13,751 nucleotides of DNA from Bacteroidota bacterium (GTDB lineage: Bacteria; Bacteroidota; Ignavibacteria; Kryptoniales; JAKASW01), in NCBI GenBank assembly GCA_021789755.1, contig JAJYJD010000074.1, forward strand, positions 1 through 13,751. The letters run 5' to 3'. The notes below the pieces were generated by a model. That model saw nothing but the letters and a program-made list of their open reading frames with translations. It did no database searches and was not told the origin of the DNA. Of this stretch, positions 1 to 7,059 are shown piece by piece; the stretch's first letter is position 1, and the number at the start of each line of letters is the position of its first letter. Made by a program: the position numbers and the translations under genes.

Positions 1-127
1 TGAGTCACAGTGCCTTGCGCGCTGTCACTCCAGCATACACGCGGAAAAACTAGATCGATTTGACCGCAAAAGAGCGACGCATATGATCTGGGACACGGCC
101 CCCCTTCTCACCCGGCTTCCGACCGGG

Positions 128-445
128 TCACGCTCCCGGCGACTGAAACCCGAACGGAGATGTAGGAGGAACGGGACCTGCAAACACCTTGATTTCGCCG
201 AAATTGTGCTCGTACTTATCTATGTTCTCGCGAAGCGCACTCAGTAACATCTTCGCATGTTGTGGGGTCATTATTATCCTGGCGTGAACTTTTGCCTTCG
301 GCACTCCCGGCAGAAGGCGCGTGAAGTCTATGATAAATTCAGCGGGGGAATGAGATATAATCGCGAGGTTGGAATAGATCCCCTCCGCTTCCTTGTCACC
401 GAGCTCGATGTTGATCTGCTGCGGAACATTCTTCTCTTCTGGCAT
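128..445 (-). CDS. DUF3467 family protein
   Basis: The 105-residue product resembles the small DUF3467 family, whose function is unknown. Visible hallmarks are an N-terminal strand with GIYSNLA, the segment SPAEFIIDFTRLLPG, then AKVHARIIMTPQHAKMLLSAL and a C-terminal amphipathic helix (ALRENIDKYEHNFGEIK). There is no signal peptide or membrane segment, so it is probably cytosolic. The start at 445 was chosen because an AGGAG (452-456 on this strand) lies six bases upstream of the ATG. The frame stays open upstream to 544, but that extension is rich in Arg, Asn and His and looks untranslated. The gene lies downstream of the TPR gene but beyond its terminator, so it probably has its own promoter. 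The family call is confident; no role can be given. Confidence 0.85.
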   Translation of the reverse strand: MPEEKNVPQQINIELGDKEAEGIYSNLAIISHSPAEFIIDFTRLLPGVPKAKVHARIIMTPQHAKMLLSALRENIDKYEHNFGEIKVFAGPVPPTSPFGFQSPGA

Positions 446-546
446 TTCTGACTCCTGGTTTCTCCGGGTTATTGCGTTCACCCCGGTGTCATTACGACTA
501 TCATTGTGGTCCAATCGCAAGCGTGAATGATGGCGAGTTGCCACTC

Positions 547-575
547 AGAATAATCTTAATATAACACCGAAACAA
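547..575 (-). promoter_or_regulatory. possible sigma70-like promoter of the DUF3467 gene
   Basis: On the minus strand TTGTTT (570-575) is followed after 17 bases by TATTCT (547-552). It lies just downstream of the upstream gene's terminator, where a promoter for the DUF3467 gene would be expected. The -35 match is weak, so this is only a candidate. Confidence 0.3.
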
Positions 576-582
576 CACCACA

Positions 583-628
583 GATAAAGAAAAGGCCGCC
601 GGGAGCGATTCTCTGCAGGCCCGGCGGC
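583..628 (-). terminator. Rho-independent terminator of the TPR gene
   Basis: A perfect 9-bp inverted repeat, GCCGCCGGG (595-603) and CCCGGCGGC (620-628), encloses a 16-base loop. On the minus strand the stem is followed directly by the T-rich run CTTTTCTTTATCT. It starts about 20 bases after the stop codon of the TPR gene. It separates that gene from the DUF3467 gene. Confidence 0.8.
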
Positions 629-650
629 GTCTAAATTGAAGGCTTTGCGA

Positions 651-2075
651 TCAGTGAATTTGTCTCAACGAATCCGCTTTTTGCATCGCATCCTGAGCTT
701 TCTGGACTTCGTTGAGATAGGCGTAAACTTTCCCGAGAAGCTCCCATATATTTGGATCAGTCGCTTTATAGGAGGAGTATTTCTCAAGGTACGGGAGCGC
801 TAACCCGAATTTTGAACTGATAGCTTTCCTCAACGAATCGGGGTCGCTGTTTGGAGAGGCGTTCGTCTGTATCTGAACTCCCCAGTTCACATACGAGGCA
901 CCCATATTGTATACTGCATTCCAATATTCCGGATCGATCTTCAGAGTTTTCTGGAATTGGCTGATAGCCTGTTCATAGTTGTCTCCCCTCAACAATATCA
1001 CGCCATAGTTGTACTGGAAATCCTTGTTGTCCGGATTCTGTTCCGCGGCCAGTTTGAATGCCTCCGCCGCTTCCAGAGTCATGTCTGCGCCGATGTAGCA
1101 GTTCGTCAGTATCGTCATGATATTTGAGTCGTTCGGATATTTCCGGCTTGCAGGCTTGAGTACATCAAGACCCTTGATAAATTCTGCAACCGCGAGCTTG
1201 TACTTCGTCGAATCGATCCCAGGGTTATATTCGAAATCCTTCTTTTCGCTCGCCAGGGTATCGTTCTCAAATGCTATCGTCAGACCGTATGTCTTGTACA
1301 CCCAGATATCTCTGGCCGGTTCCTTCACGACTGTCTTTCCCCTTCGCCTCTCGACCACCGCCTTCTGAACAGTCTTTTCGTCCGGCTGCCCGACCGCGGA
1401 GATGAGGTCGGTTCCGGTCATTCCGGTCTTGATCGACTCGATGCCCTCGGCAATCTTGATTTTGTCGCTGTTCTGGTCTTCGAACTCCTGCTTCAGGCTG
1501 CGTCCCTTCTCATAATAGATTTCACCTAGGAACTTTGCAGCATCCTGATCTTCCTCCCTGCTCCAAAGGACTTTAAGAGGAGCTATCGCACTGTCCATCT
1601 TTCCCATATTGAGGTAGGCATATGCCAGGCCCCGGTAACCCACCGTGCTGTCCGGTTCCAGCATGACGGCAGCGTTGAAGGCTTTAACTGCCGTTTCATA
1701 GTATGAAGACGTATCCCGGCCCTTCTGGAGATCCTGGCTCCCGGCGTTGTAGTTTATGACCCAGTAATGACGTCTGACTTCCTGAATATCCTTGTCGTGT
1801 ACGTTGGAGATTTTCGAGGCGTGGGCGAAGGCATCCAGCAGTCCGGCATAATTCTTCTTCTCGCCTCTCACGATTCCGAGGTAGTACCAGGCTTCTACAT
1901 CCAATGAATCATTGCCCAGGTCTTTTTCAAGCTCCGTTTCCGCCTTGTCCCACTCGTTCTTCTGCATGTAAAGCTTTGCACTCGTCAGTTCTGCCGACGA
2001 GCATTGAAAGCCCACAAACGCAAAGCTGACCGCGATGAGGCCTATTACAGGAGCCAACACACTGTACTTCTTCAT
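651..2075 (-). CDS. TPR-repeat lipoprotein candidate with internal BamE/SmpA-like segment
   Basis: The protein has 474 residues. Residues 1-24 form an export signal (MKKY, then a hydrophobic stretch) ending at Cys25. The lipobox GFQC is not canonical, so lipidation is possible but unproven. TPR-like helical pairs cover about 28-190 and 291-470; the clearest are residues 353-386 (YNYGVILLRGDNYEQAISQF) and the motif ending LKIDPEYWNAVYNMGASYVN. Between them, residues 212-275 read IKTGMTGTDLISAVGQPDE and WVYKTYGLTIAFENDTL. This follows the BamE/SmpA pattern (KxGMTxxxVxxxLGxP, then WxY and a final strand). A scaffold role in the periplasm or outer membrane is inferred. The start is supported by an AGGGAG nine bases upstream and by a Bacteroidota-type promoter; the gene appears monocistronic with its own terminator. 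No specific name can be assigned. Confidence 0.85.
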   Translation of the reverse strand: MKKYSVLAPVIGLIAVSFAFVGFQCSSAELTSAKLYMQKNEWDKAETELEKDLGNDSLDVEAWYYLGIVRGEKKNYAGLLDAFAHASKISNVHDKDIQEVRRHYWVINYNAGSQDLQKGRDTSSYYETAVKAFNAAVMLEPDSTVGYRGLAYAYLNMGKMDSAIAPLKVLWSREEDQDAAKFLGEIYYEKGRSLKQEFEDQNSDKIKIAEGIESIKTGMTGTDLISAVGQPDEKTVQKAVVERRRGKTVVKEPARDIWVYKTYGLTIAFENDTLASEKKDFEYNPGIDSTKYKLAVAEFIKGLDVLKPASRKYPNDSNIMTILTNCYIGADMTLEAAEAFKLAAEQNPDNKDFQYNYGVILLRGDNYEQAISQFQKTLKIDPEYWNAVYNMGASYVNWGVQIQTNASPNSDPDSLRKAISSKFGLALPYLEKYSSYKATDPNIWELLGKVYAYLNEVQKAQDAMQKADSLRQIH

Positions 2076-2118
2076 TATCTCTCACTCCCTTTCAAATTTG
2101 CACAAACTAGTTTCATAA

Positions 2119-2149
2119 CAAATATAAAATCCGCACGATGTATTTGCAA
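2119..2149 (-). promoter_or_regulatory. Bacteroidota-type promoter of the TPR gene
   Basis: On the minus strand TTG (2147-2149) is followed after 20 bases by TATATTTG (2119-2126). The second element matches the TAnnTTTG -7 consensus of the Bacteroidota primary sigma factor exactly. It lies 43 bases upstream of the TPR gene's ATG. The -33 element is only TTG rather than TTTG. Confidence 0.6.
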
Positions 2150-2168
2150 CCGATTGTGAAGCGGCAAC

Positions 2169-2765
2169 TTACACGTAAATCGAATTCCCGCGTATGTAAT
2201 CCTCCACCGCGGCGGGAAGCAGATACTTGATTGACCTCCCCGACTTGACCCGTCTCCGGATATTGGTGGAGGAGATGTCTATGCTCGGGACGTTCACGAG
2301 CTCCACCTGGGCGAGGAGTTCTTTGTCTATGACCGCAAGATCAAAACCCGGACGGTTCATCGCAACTACTTTGCACTCAGCGAGAATTTTTTCGGGATCC
2401 TTCCATGTCTCAAAATCCATAAGGAGATCTATGCCCATAATGAAATGGAGATCGCATTGCGGATGGGTATGTTTGAGTGACCTGATGGTGTCGATCGTGT
2501 ACGAAGGGCCTTTCCTGAGCAGCTCAATCTCCGACAATTCAAAATATTCGTTGCCTTTTATCGCCAGTCTAACCATCTCGAGCCGATGTTTTGCGGAAAT
2601 CACCTCTTCTCGCATCTTGTGAGGAGGTATTGCTGCAGGGATGAAGAGTATCTTATCCAGCTTCAGTTGATCGCGCACGTTCTCGGCGGCCAGGAGATGC
2701 GCCATGTGTGGCGGGTTGAACGTCCCGCCGAAGATCCCGAGCCTCTTGCAGGAACTCTCGGGCAT
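2169..2765 (-). CDS. nadD: nicotinate-nucleotide adenylyltransferase NadD
   Basis: This 198-residue enzyme joins nicotinate mononucleotide and ATP to form deamido-NAD in NAD synthesis, in the cytosol. The nucleotidyltransferase signature GIFGGTFNPPHMAH sits at residues 10-23, with the phosphate-binding His20 and His23. The C-terminal ISSTNIR motif is at about 164-170. Between them are the usual family segments KILFIPAAIPPHK and the FIMGIDLL strand. The length is normal. The ATG at 2765 shares its A with the TGA stop of the upstream DUF2064-like gene, so translation is probably coupled; no strong Shine-Dalgarno is present. An in-frame TTG three bases earlier (2768) is the only alternative. The family assignment is certain by motif. 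Confidence 0.96.
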   Translation of the reverse strand: MPESSCKRLGIFGGTFNPPHMAHLLAAENVRDQLKLDKILFIPAAIPPHKMREEVISAKHRLEMVRLAIKGNEYFELSEIELLRKGPSYTIDTIRSLKHTHPQCDLHFIMGIDLLMDFETWKDPEKILAECKVVAMNRPGFDLAVIDKELLAQVELVNVPSIDISSTNIRRRVKSGRSIKYLLPAAVEDYIRGNSIYV

Positions 2766-3460
2766 CAAATCTCGCGGTATTTTTCCTTCAGGCCCAGCAG
2801 AAAATCGGTTGTACGGCGGGCATTCTCGATGACCTGGCCATTCTTGACGAATGAGTTGAACAACCTCCTAAGCCCGGTCAGATCGCGGAGGCAGGCGAAT
2901 CGTTCGAGCGTAAAAAGCATGGCAGAGAGAGGCGAAGAGATTTTCATAGAGACTTCGAATGGATCCTTCGCATTCAGCGCGTCGAATACCTGGACGTGCG
3001 GTTTCTTCAACCCGACCATATACAGCTGGTCCGCAATATCCGGCCCGAGAACCACCACATCGTCGTCAAGGCTCATCAATTCGTAAGCGTGCCTGAGCGT
3101 CTGCACGGGAATCAACGCCGCGTCGACGTCCAGGTAGATTAGCTTCTTCGTCCCGTCGGAAAGAACGTTGTCGACTGCGTTCGCGATCTTGTCGGAGAAT
3201 TTGCTTCCGGATGTGGGCTTGAGCTTGTATTCGAAACTCGCGTGCCTGAATACATGCTCAAAATCAGGGCGTGCGTCGGCAGGGTCGAAGTAGACGTATG
3301 GTTGCGCATGAAGATGCAGAGCCGCACGCTCGACTATGTCGAAAAGCAACGACGCGTGCAACTCCGCGGCCTCTTCGTTCGTCAGAGGAGGCGCAAGATT
3401 TGTTTTCACTTCTTTAGGGAGCGGAGTTCGCGAAACGACAAGGAGCGATTTCTCTGTCAT
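2765..3460 (-). CDS. divergent DUF2064 (TIGR04282-type) glycosyltransferase-like protein
   Basis: The 231-residue protein aligns by eye with DUF2064, a GT-A-fold family also called selenodomain-associated transferase 1. The N-terminus VVSRTPLPKEVKTNLAPPLTNEEAAEL matches the family pattern FaKxPxPGxVKTRLxPxLxxexAaxL, but Arg is Asn21 in KTNL. The usual GxDxP motif is replaced by DVDAA (111-115). The usual GPAxDGGYY motif is GPDIADQLY (139-147). These changes hit the nucleotide-sugar and metal sites, so the protein may bind a different ligand or be inactive. It overlaps nadD by one base and probably forms an operon with it. No Shine-Dalgarno precedes the ATG, and a possible -10 element lies only ten bases upstream, so the message may be nearly leaderless. 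Family membership is fairly sure; catalysis is doubtful. Confidence 0.75.
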   Translation of the reverse strand: MTEKSLLVVSRTPLPKEVKTNLAPPLTNEEAAELHASLLFDIVERAALHLHAQPYVYFDPADARPDFEHVFRHASFEYKLKPTSGSKFSDKIANAVDNVLSDGTKKLIYLDVDAALIPVQTLRHAYELMSLDDDVVVLGPDIADQLYMVGLKKPHVQVFDALNAKDPFEVSMKISSPLSAMLFTLERFACLRDLTGLRRLFNSFVKNGQVIENARRTTDFLLGLKEKYREI

Positions 3461-3470
3461 GCTGTAAAAA

Positions 3471-3497
3471 GTTATAACCCGTGCGAATAATATTCAA
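3471..3497 (-). promoter_or_regulatory. possible promoter of the DUF2064-nadD operon
   Basis: On the minus strand TTGAAT (3492-3497) and TATAAC (3471-3476) are separated by 15 bases, which is shorter than ideal. The -10-like element lies ten bases before the ATG at 3460. This would give a very short leader, consistent with the missing Shine-Dalgarno. Confidence 0.3.
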
Positions 3498-3647
3498 GAA
3501 AATCGGAGAATCATTTTACCCGGATCAAGAAGGCGTCACACGCTGCATCGTCGACAATTGAATCTCAACCCTCCCTTGCTTAAGTTCTCAGGCAAGGAGC
3601 ACTACCAACGATCTACAAATCAAAATTCCCGGCGACGGATGTGAGAC

Positions 3648-5504
3648 ATGGCACGGTTCGATTCTGAAAGCATAGTCGAGTCCGTCAGGCAGGCTACGGA
3701 CATCGTAGAAATAATCTCGCAATACGTCCGGCTTCAGAAGCGCGGCAAGAACTATATGGGACTGTGCCCGTTCCACACTGAGAAGACGCCCTCTTTCACC
3801 GTAAGCCGGGAAAAGGGCCTTTACCATTGTTTCGGATGCGGTGCAGGAGGCAACGTTTTCACGTTCCTGACTCAACACGACAAAATATCTTTCGGAGAAG
3901 CTCTCCGTCAGCTGGCAGCCCGCGCCAATATCCAACTCCCCTCCTATTCGGACGGCAGGCAGAGCGAAGTGGACGAAGTCCTCGACGTGAACGAGAAAGC
4001 GTCTCGTTATTACAGAGACATGCTTCGATCGGACGAAGGCGCCGCGGCTTTATCGTACCTCAAGCAGAAGAGACAGTTCAACGACGACTCCATAGACAGA
4101 TTCATGATCGGCTATGCCCCCGACAGGTGGGACGGCCTCCTCAGCTACATGAAGAAGAAAGGGATAAGCGAGAAAACAATCGAAAAATCTGGACTTATTC
4201 TGAGACGGCAGGACAGTTCCGGCTACTACGACAGGTTCAGGGCGCGCGTGATGTTCCCCGTACTTTCGCCCAGCGGAAGCGTGATCGCCTTCGGCGGGAG
4301 AACCCTGAAGGCCGACGAGAAGGCAAAGTACATCAACTCACCCGAGACCGCAGCTTACGTCAAGGGAAGAACGCTCTTCGGCATCTACCAGGCAAAGGAC
4401 TCGATCATCGAGAAAGATTCCGCAATCCTCGTCGAAGGGTACGCGGACCTGATTGCCCTTCACCAATCGGGTATAAGAAACGTCGTCGCATCGAGCGGGA
4501 CCGCACTTACTGTCGAGCAGATCCAGTACATTTCCCGTTACACGCAGAATGTCGATCTGGTTTATGACGCAGACACCGCCGGACAGGACGCGTCGCTGCG
4601 AGGGGCGGATATCCTCCTGGAACATGGGATGAACGTCTACATCGTCGAGCTTCCACAGGGAGAGGACCCCGACACGTTCGTGTTCTCAAAGGGGAGCGAA
4701 GAATTCATTTCCCTTGTTCAATCGGCGATGAACATAGTTGAATTCAAGGCTTCGCTTCTGGCGCGACGATCCGGATCTAACGCAAACCCGGCGGCGGTCA
4801 TCCAATCGATCGTGGAGTCGGTAGGGAAGATCGGGGACGCGATAAAAGTGAACCTCTACGTGAAGGACCTCGCTGCCAAGTTCGGGTTGCGCGAGGAATC
4901 GATTTACCAGGAGCTCAGAAAAAGAAAATCTTCGCAACTCAGATATGGCAGCGGCCCGTCGCCGGAGCCGGCTCCTAAGTCGGGCTCAATCGCACTCTCT
5001 ATCGCGGACCGCGATCTTATCAGCCTTCTGCTCAACGTCGACGAATCGCTCTTCGAAGTGATCGCCGGCCAGGTCGGAAAACTCGAGATCCTGAACCCCG
5101 TCAGCCGCGAAATAATCGAAAAAGTGGTGACGGCCCGTACCGCGGGCAATGCTCCGTCGGCAGTCATCGATCAACTTTCATCAGAGAATGTCCGGAAGAC
5201 ATTCGCCGAACTTGCCTTCGCGGTGCCGCAGAGAAGTAAAATATGGTGGGAAGAAATCAATCCCGAGAGCGAGACGCCGGACTATCTGAAGTGGATATCG
5301 CAGCTCCTGATATCATTCGAGCTGGAACAGATAGAGCAGAAATTGAAATTGCTCACCTCCAGGACTGCGGATGCGGAGAAGAAGGATCTCCCCACGGTCG
5401 AGCTCGATTCCCAGTACCAGGAACTCGTAAACCGGAAGAGGCATCTCAGCGAAACTTATCGCGACAAAGAGCTGCTGGGAAACTTTTTCGACAGTCTGAG
5501 GTGA
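3648..5504 (+). CDS. dnaG: DNA primase DnaG
   Basis: This 618-residue primase makes the RNA primers for the replication fork. The N-terminal CHC2 zinc finger is complete (Cys40, His43, Cys61, Cys64, within CPFHTEKTPSF and YHCFGCGAGG). The RNA polymerase core contains the Toprim signature: EGYAD with Glu263, then VYDADTAG with Asp307 and Asp309, then LPQGEDPDTF. The helix-rich C-terminal part (about 440-618) occupies the place of the DnaB-helicase-binding domain. The length is typical. The ATG at 3648 gives the canonical start (MARFDSESIVESVRQATDIVEII), although the ribosome-binding site is weak (GGATGTGAG). The gene is divergent from the DUF2064-nadD operon and is followed by a hairpin. There is no rpoD or rpsU neighbour as in many bacteria. 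Confidence 0.98.
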   Translation: MARFDSESIVESVRQATDIVEIISQYVRLQKRGKNYMGLCPFHTEKTPSFTVSREKGLYHCFGCGAGGNVFTFLTQHDKISFGEALRQLAARANIQLPSYSDGRQSEVDEVLDVNEKASRYYRDMLRSDEGAAALSYLKQKRQFNDDSIDRFMIGYAPDRWDGLLSYMKKKGISEKTIEKSGLILRRQDSSGYYDRFRARVMFPVLSPSGSVIAFGGRTLKADEKAKYINSPETAAYVKGRTLFGIYQAKDSIIEKDSAILVEGYADLIALHQSGIRNVVASSGTALTVEQIQYISRYTQNVDLVYDADTAGQDASLRGADILLEHGMNVYIVELPQGEDPDTFVFSKGSEEFISLVQSAMNIVEFKASLLARRSGSNANPAAVIQSIVESVGKIGDAIKVNLYVKDLAAKFGLREESIYQELRKRKSSQLRYGSGPSPEPAPKSGSIALSIADRDLISLLLNVDESLFEVIAGQVGKLEILNPVSREIIEKVVTARTAGNAPSAVIDQLSSENVRKTFAELAFAVPQRSKIWWEEINPESETPDYLKWISQLLISFELEQIEQKLKLLTSRTADAEKKDLPTVELDSQYQELVNRKRHLSETYRDKELLGNFFDSLR

Positions 5505-5511
5505 CTGCACG

Positions 5512-5533
5512 CCTTGCGATAACCTTCGCAAGG
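5512..5533 (+). terminator. hairpin downstream of dnaG, possible terminator
   Basis: A perfect 8-bp inverted repeat, CCTTGCGA and TCGCAAGG, encloses a 6-base loop. It begins eight bases after the dnaG stop. No T-tract follows, so it may end transcription weakly or protect the 3' end rather than act as a classical intrinsic terminator. Confidence 0.45.
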
Positions 5534-5552
5534 TTCCACCCGGAAAGGTCTG

Positions 5553-5581
5553 TTTACGTTTACACCGTTAGCTTATATTTA
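5553..5581 (+). promoter_or_regulatory. possible promoter of the ferredoxin-reductase operon
   Basis: TATATTTA (5574-5581) differs by one base from the Bacteroidota TAnnTTTG element. TTTACG (5553-5558) lies 15 bases upstream. It is the best promoter-like sequence between dnaG and the ferredoxin gene and leaves a leader of about 95 bases. The assignment is tentative. Confidence 0.35.
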
Positions 5582-5667
5582 GCTGTGCCGTGCGGCTTTG
5601 GCGCCCCGGCAGGTCATATTGCTTTCAAAGGTTCATGAAAAGAATCTTCGAATCGTCCCCCGGTGAA

Positions 5668-5673
5668 AAGGAG
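5668..5673 (+). promoter_or_regulatory. ribosome-binding site deciding the ferredoxin start
   Basis: AAGGAG lies seven bases before the GTG at 5681. It favours that codon over the in-frame GTG at 5663, which has no comparable site upstream. Confidence 0.7.
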
Positions 5674-5680
5674 CGGAAAA

Positions 5681-5881
5681 GTGATTAAGATACATGAGGA
5701 AAAATGCGATCTCTGCGGATGCTGCGTCGGGGTATGCCCTGAAAACTGCATCGACATGACGGAGAGCCGCATCTCGATAGTACACGAGATCTGCACAAAC
5801 TGCAGGAAGTGCGAATGGGCATGTCCATTCGAAGTTTTCGAGTTCGAGAACGAAAAAGTAAGGCTGAAAGCGACAGCATGA
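5681..5881 (+). CDS. 2[4Fe-4S] ferredoxin
   Basis: This 66-residue cytosolic electron carrier has two complete CxxCxxCxxxCP motifs: Cys9, 12, 15 and 19, and Cys38, 41, 44 and 48. Each would help ligate one [4Fe-4S] cluster. An extra Cys14 and Cys23 lie near the first cluster. The GTG start at 5681 is chosen from the AAGGAG at 5668-5673. The stop codon overlaps the ATG of the following reductase gene (ATGA), so the two are translationally coupled. The ferredoxin is therefore the likely electron donor of that flavoprotein, as described for the ferredoxin and geranylgeranyl reductase of Methanosarcina. The iron-sulfur assignment is certain; the partnership is inferred from position. Confidence 0.93.
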   Translation: MIKIHEEKCDLCGCCVGVCPENCIDMTESRISIVHEICTNCRKCEWACPFEVFEFENEKVRLKATA

Positions 5882-7044
5882 AGGATACGTACGATGTGAT
5901 AATTGTCGGCGGTGGCCCTGCCGGCACCACGGCGGCGCGGTACGCAGCGATGGGGGGCGCTAAAGTCTTGGTGCTCGAGAAAGACAGGGAGATCGGGGTG
6001 CCGGTTAGATGCGGCGAAGCTGTCGACCATGAGGGGCTCGCCCCGTTTGTCGAACCGGACAAGAAGTTCATCGCCGCAGAGATAAGAAATTTCAAGCTGA
6101 TCGCACCTGACGGCACCGCCGTAAAACCGAACATCGAAGGGCTTGGGTACGTTCTCGACCGCAAAGTGTTTGATTATGAGCTCGCAAGAATTGCGGCTGA
6201 CGAAGGTGCGGAAATCGCAACAAAGGCTTACGTGGACGGGATCGAAAAGAGCGACGGCTCCATCACCGGCGTCACCGTGCAGTATCACGGCGAGAAGCTG
6301 GCGCTGAGGAGCAAAATCGTCATCGGTGCCGATGGAGTCGAGTCGCGCGTCGGCAGATGGGCGGGGATAGACACGACCGTTTCCATGCACGACATGGAAT
6401 CCGCCGCACAGGTCACCGCCGCAAACATAGACGTCGAGCAGGACACTTGCTACTTCTACTTCGGCGAGAAATACGCTCCGGGCGGCTACTTGTGGGTGTT
6501 TCCCAAAGGGAACAACACAGCCAACATCGGTCTGGCGATCGCCGCCGATAGAAGCAAACAGAAGCACGCCCTGAAATTCCTCGGTGAATTTATGGAGGAG
6601 AATTTTCCCCGGGCTTCCATACTCACAAAACTTGCCGGTGGAGTCCCTTGCGCCGAGACGCTTGAAAAATTGACGGTGCCCGGTCTCATGCTTGTAGGGG
6701 ATGCCGCGCACCAGGTGAACCCGGTATCGGGTGGAGGAATAATCAGCGGGATGATCGCCGGGAAAATGGCAGGAACAATAGCAGCCGAGGTCGTCAAGAA
6801 AAACGATATGAACCTGATTGCGCGGTACGAGAAGGAATGGCAGGATTCGCTCGGAATCCGCCACCACAGGTATTACAAGATCAAGAAGGTCATTTATAAA
6901 TTCAAAGACTCCGATCTCAACTCGATCGCTGCCGAAATTTCTAAACTTCCTGATTCTGAGCAGACACTGGGGGCACTGTTCAAGCAGGCGGTCATCAAAC
7001 ATCCGTTGCTCATATTAGATGTGATGAAGCTCTTCTTTGCCTGA
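5878..7044 (+). CDS. geranylgeranyl reductase family FAD-dependent oxidoreductase
   Basis: The 388-residue flavoprotein belongs to the geranylgeranyl reductase family, which saturates isoprenoid double bonds in archaeal lipids, chlorophyll side chains and menaquinones. Residues 5-35 form the FAD-binding Rossmann motif (GGGPAG at 11-16, acidic end at Glu34). PVRCGEAV with Cys45 follows. GADGVESRVGRW (150-161) is the second FAD motif. YLWVFPKG (204-211) is the family's substrate-site hallmark, and GDAAHQVNPVSGGGI (274-288) is the third FAD motif. The C-terminus is hydrophobic (LLILDVMKLFF) and may touch the membrane. The ATG at 5878 overlaps the ferredoxin stop. The substrate cannot be read from sequence: menaquinone, polyprenyl phosphate or an archaeal-like ether lipid are all possible. 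A photosynthetic role is unlikely, because no bch genes are seen here. Confidence 0.9.
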   Translation: MKDTYDVIIVGGGPAGTTAARYAAMGGAKVLVLEKDREIGVPVRCGEAVDHEGLAPFVEPDKKFIAAEIRNFKLIAPDGTAVKPNIEGLGYVLDRKVFDYELARIAADEGAEIATKAYVDGIEKSDGSITGVTVQYHGEKLALRSKIVIGADGVESRVGRWAGIDTTVSMHDMESAAQVTAANIDVEQDTCYFYFGEKYAPGGYLWVFPKGNNTANIGLAIAADRSKQKHALKFLGEFMEENFPRASILTKLAGGVPCAETLEKLTVPGLMLVGDAAHQVNPVSGGGIISGMIAGKMAGTIAAEVVKKNDMNLIARYEKEWQDSLGIRHHRYYKIKKVIYKFKDSDLNSIAAEISKLPDSEQTLGALFKQAVIKHPLLILDVMKLFFA

Positions 7045-7059
7045 AAATATCCGGCCAGC

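Noticed and set aside
2..30. Imperfect hairpin GAGTCACAG / CTGTCACTC
   Set aside because: It has one mismatch, no T-run on the visible side and no gene end in view, so it cannot be called a terminator.
110..128. Hairpin ACCCGG / CCGGGT at the DUF3467 stop
   Set aside because: The stem is only 6 bp and the following sequence on the minus strand is G-rich rather than T-rich, so it is not an intrinsic terminator.
446..544. N-terminal extension of the DUF3467 gene to 544
   Set aside because: The extra 33 residues look random, and the well-spaced AGGAG at 452-456 marks 445 as the start.
3827..4567. A 246-codon open frame on the plus strand inside dnaG
   Set aside because: It is out of frame with the intact primase and very rich in Arg and Ser, as expected for a shadow frame.
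5614..7002. A 462-codon open frame on the minus strand
   Set aside because: It lies opposite the ferredoxin and reductase genes, whose motifs are complete. Its own translation shows no family pattern, so it is a shadow of a moderately GC-rich gene.
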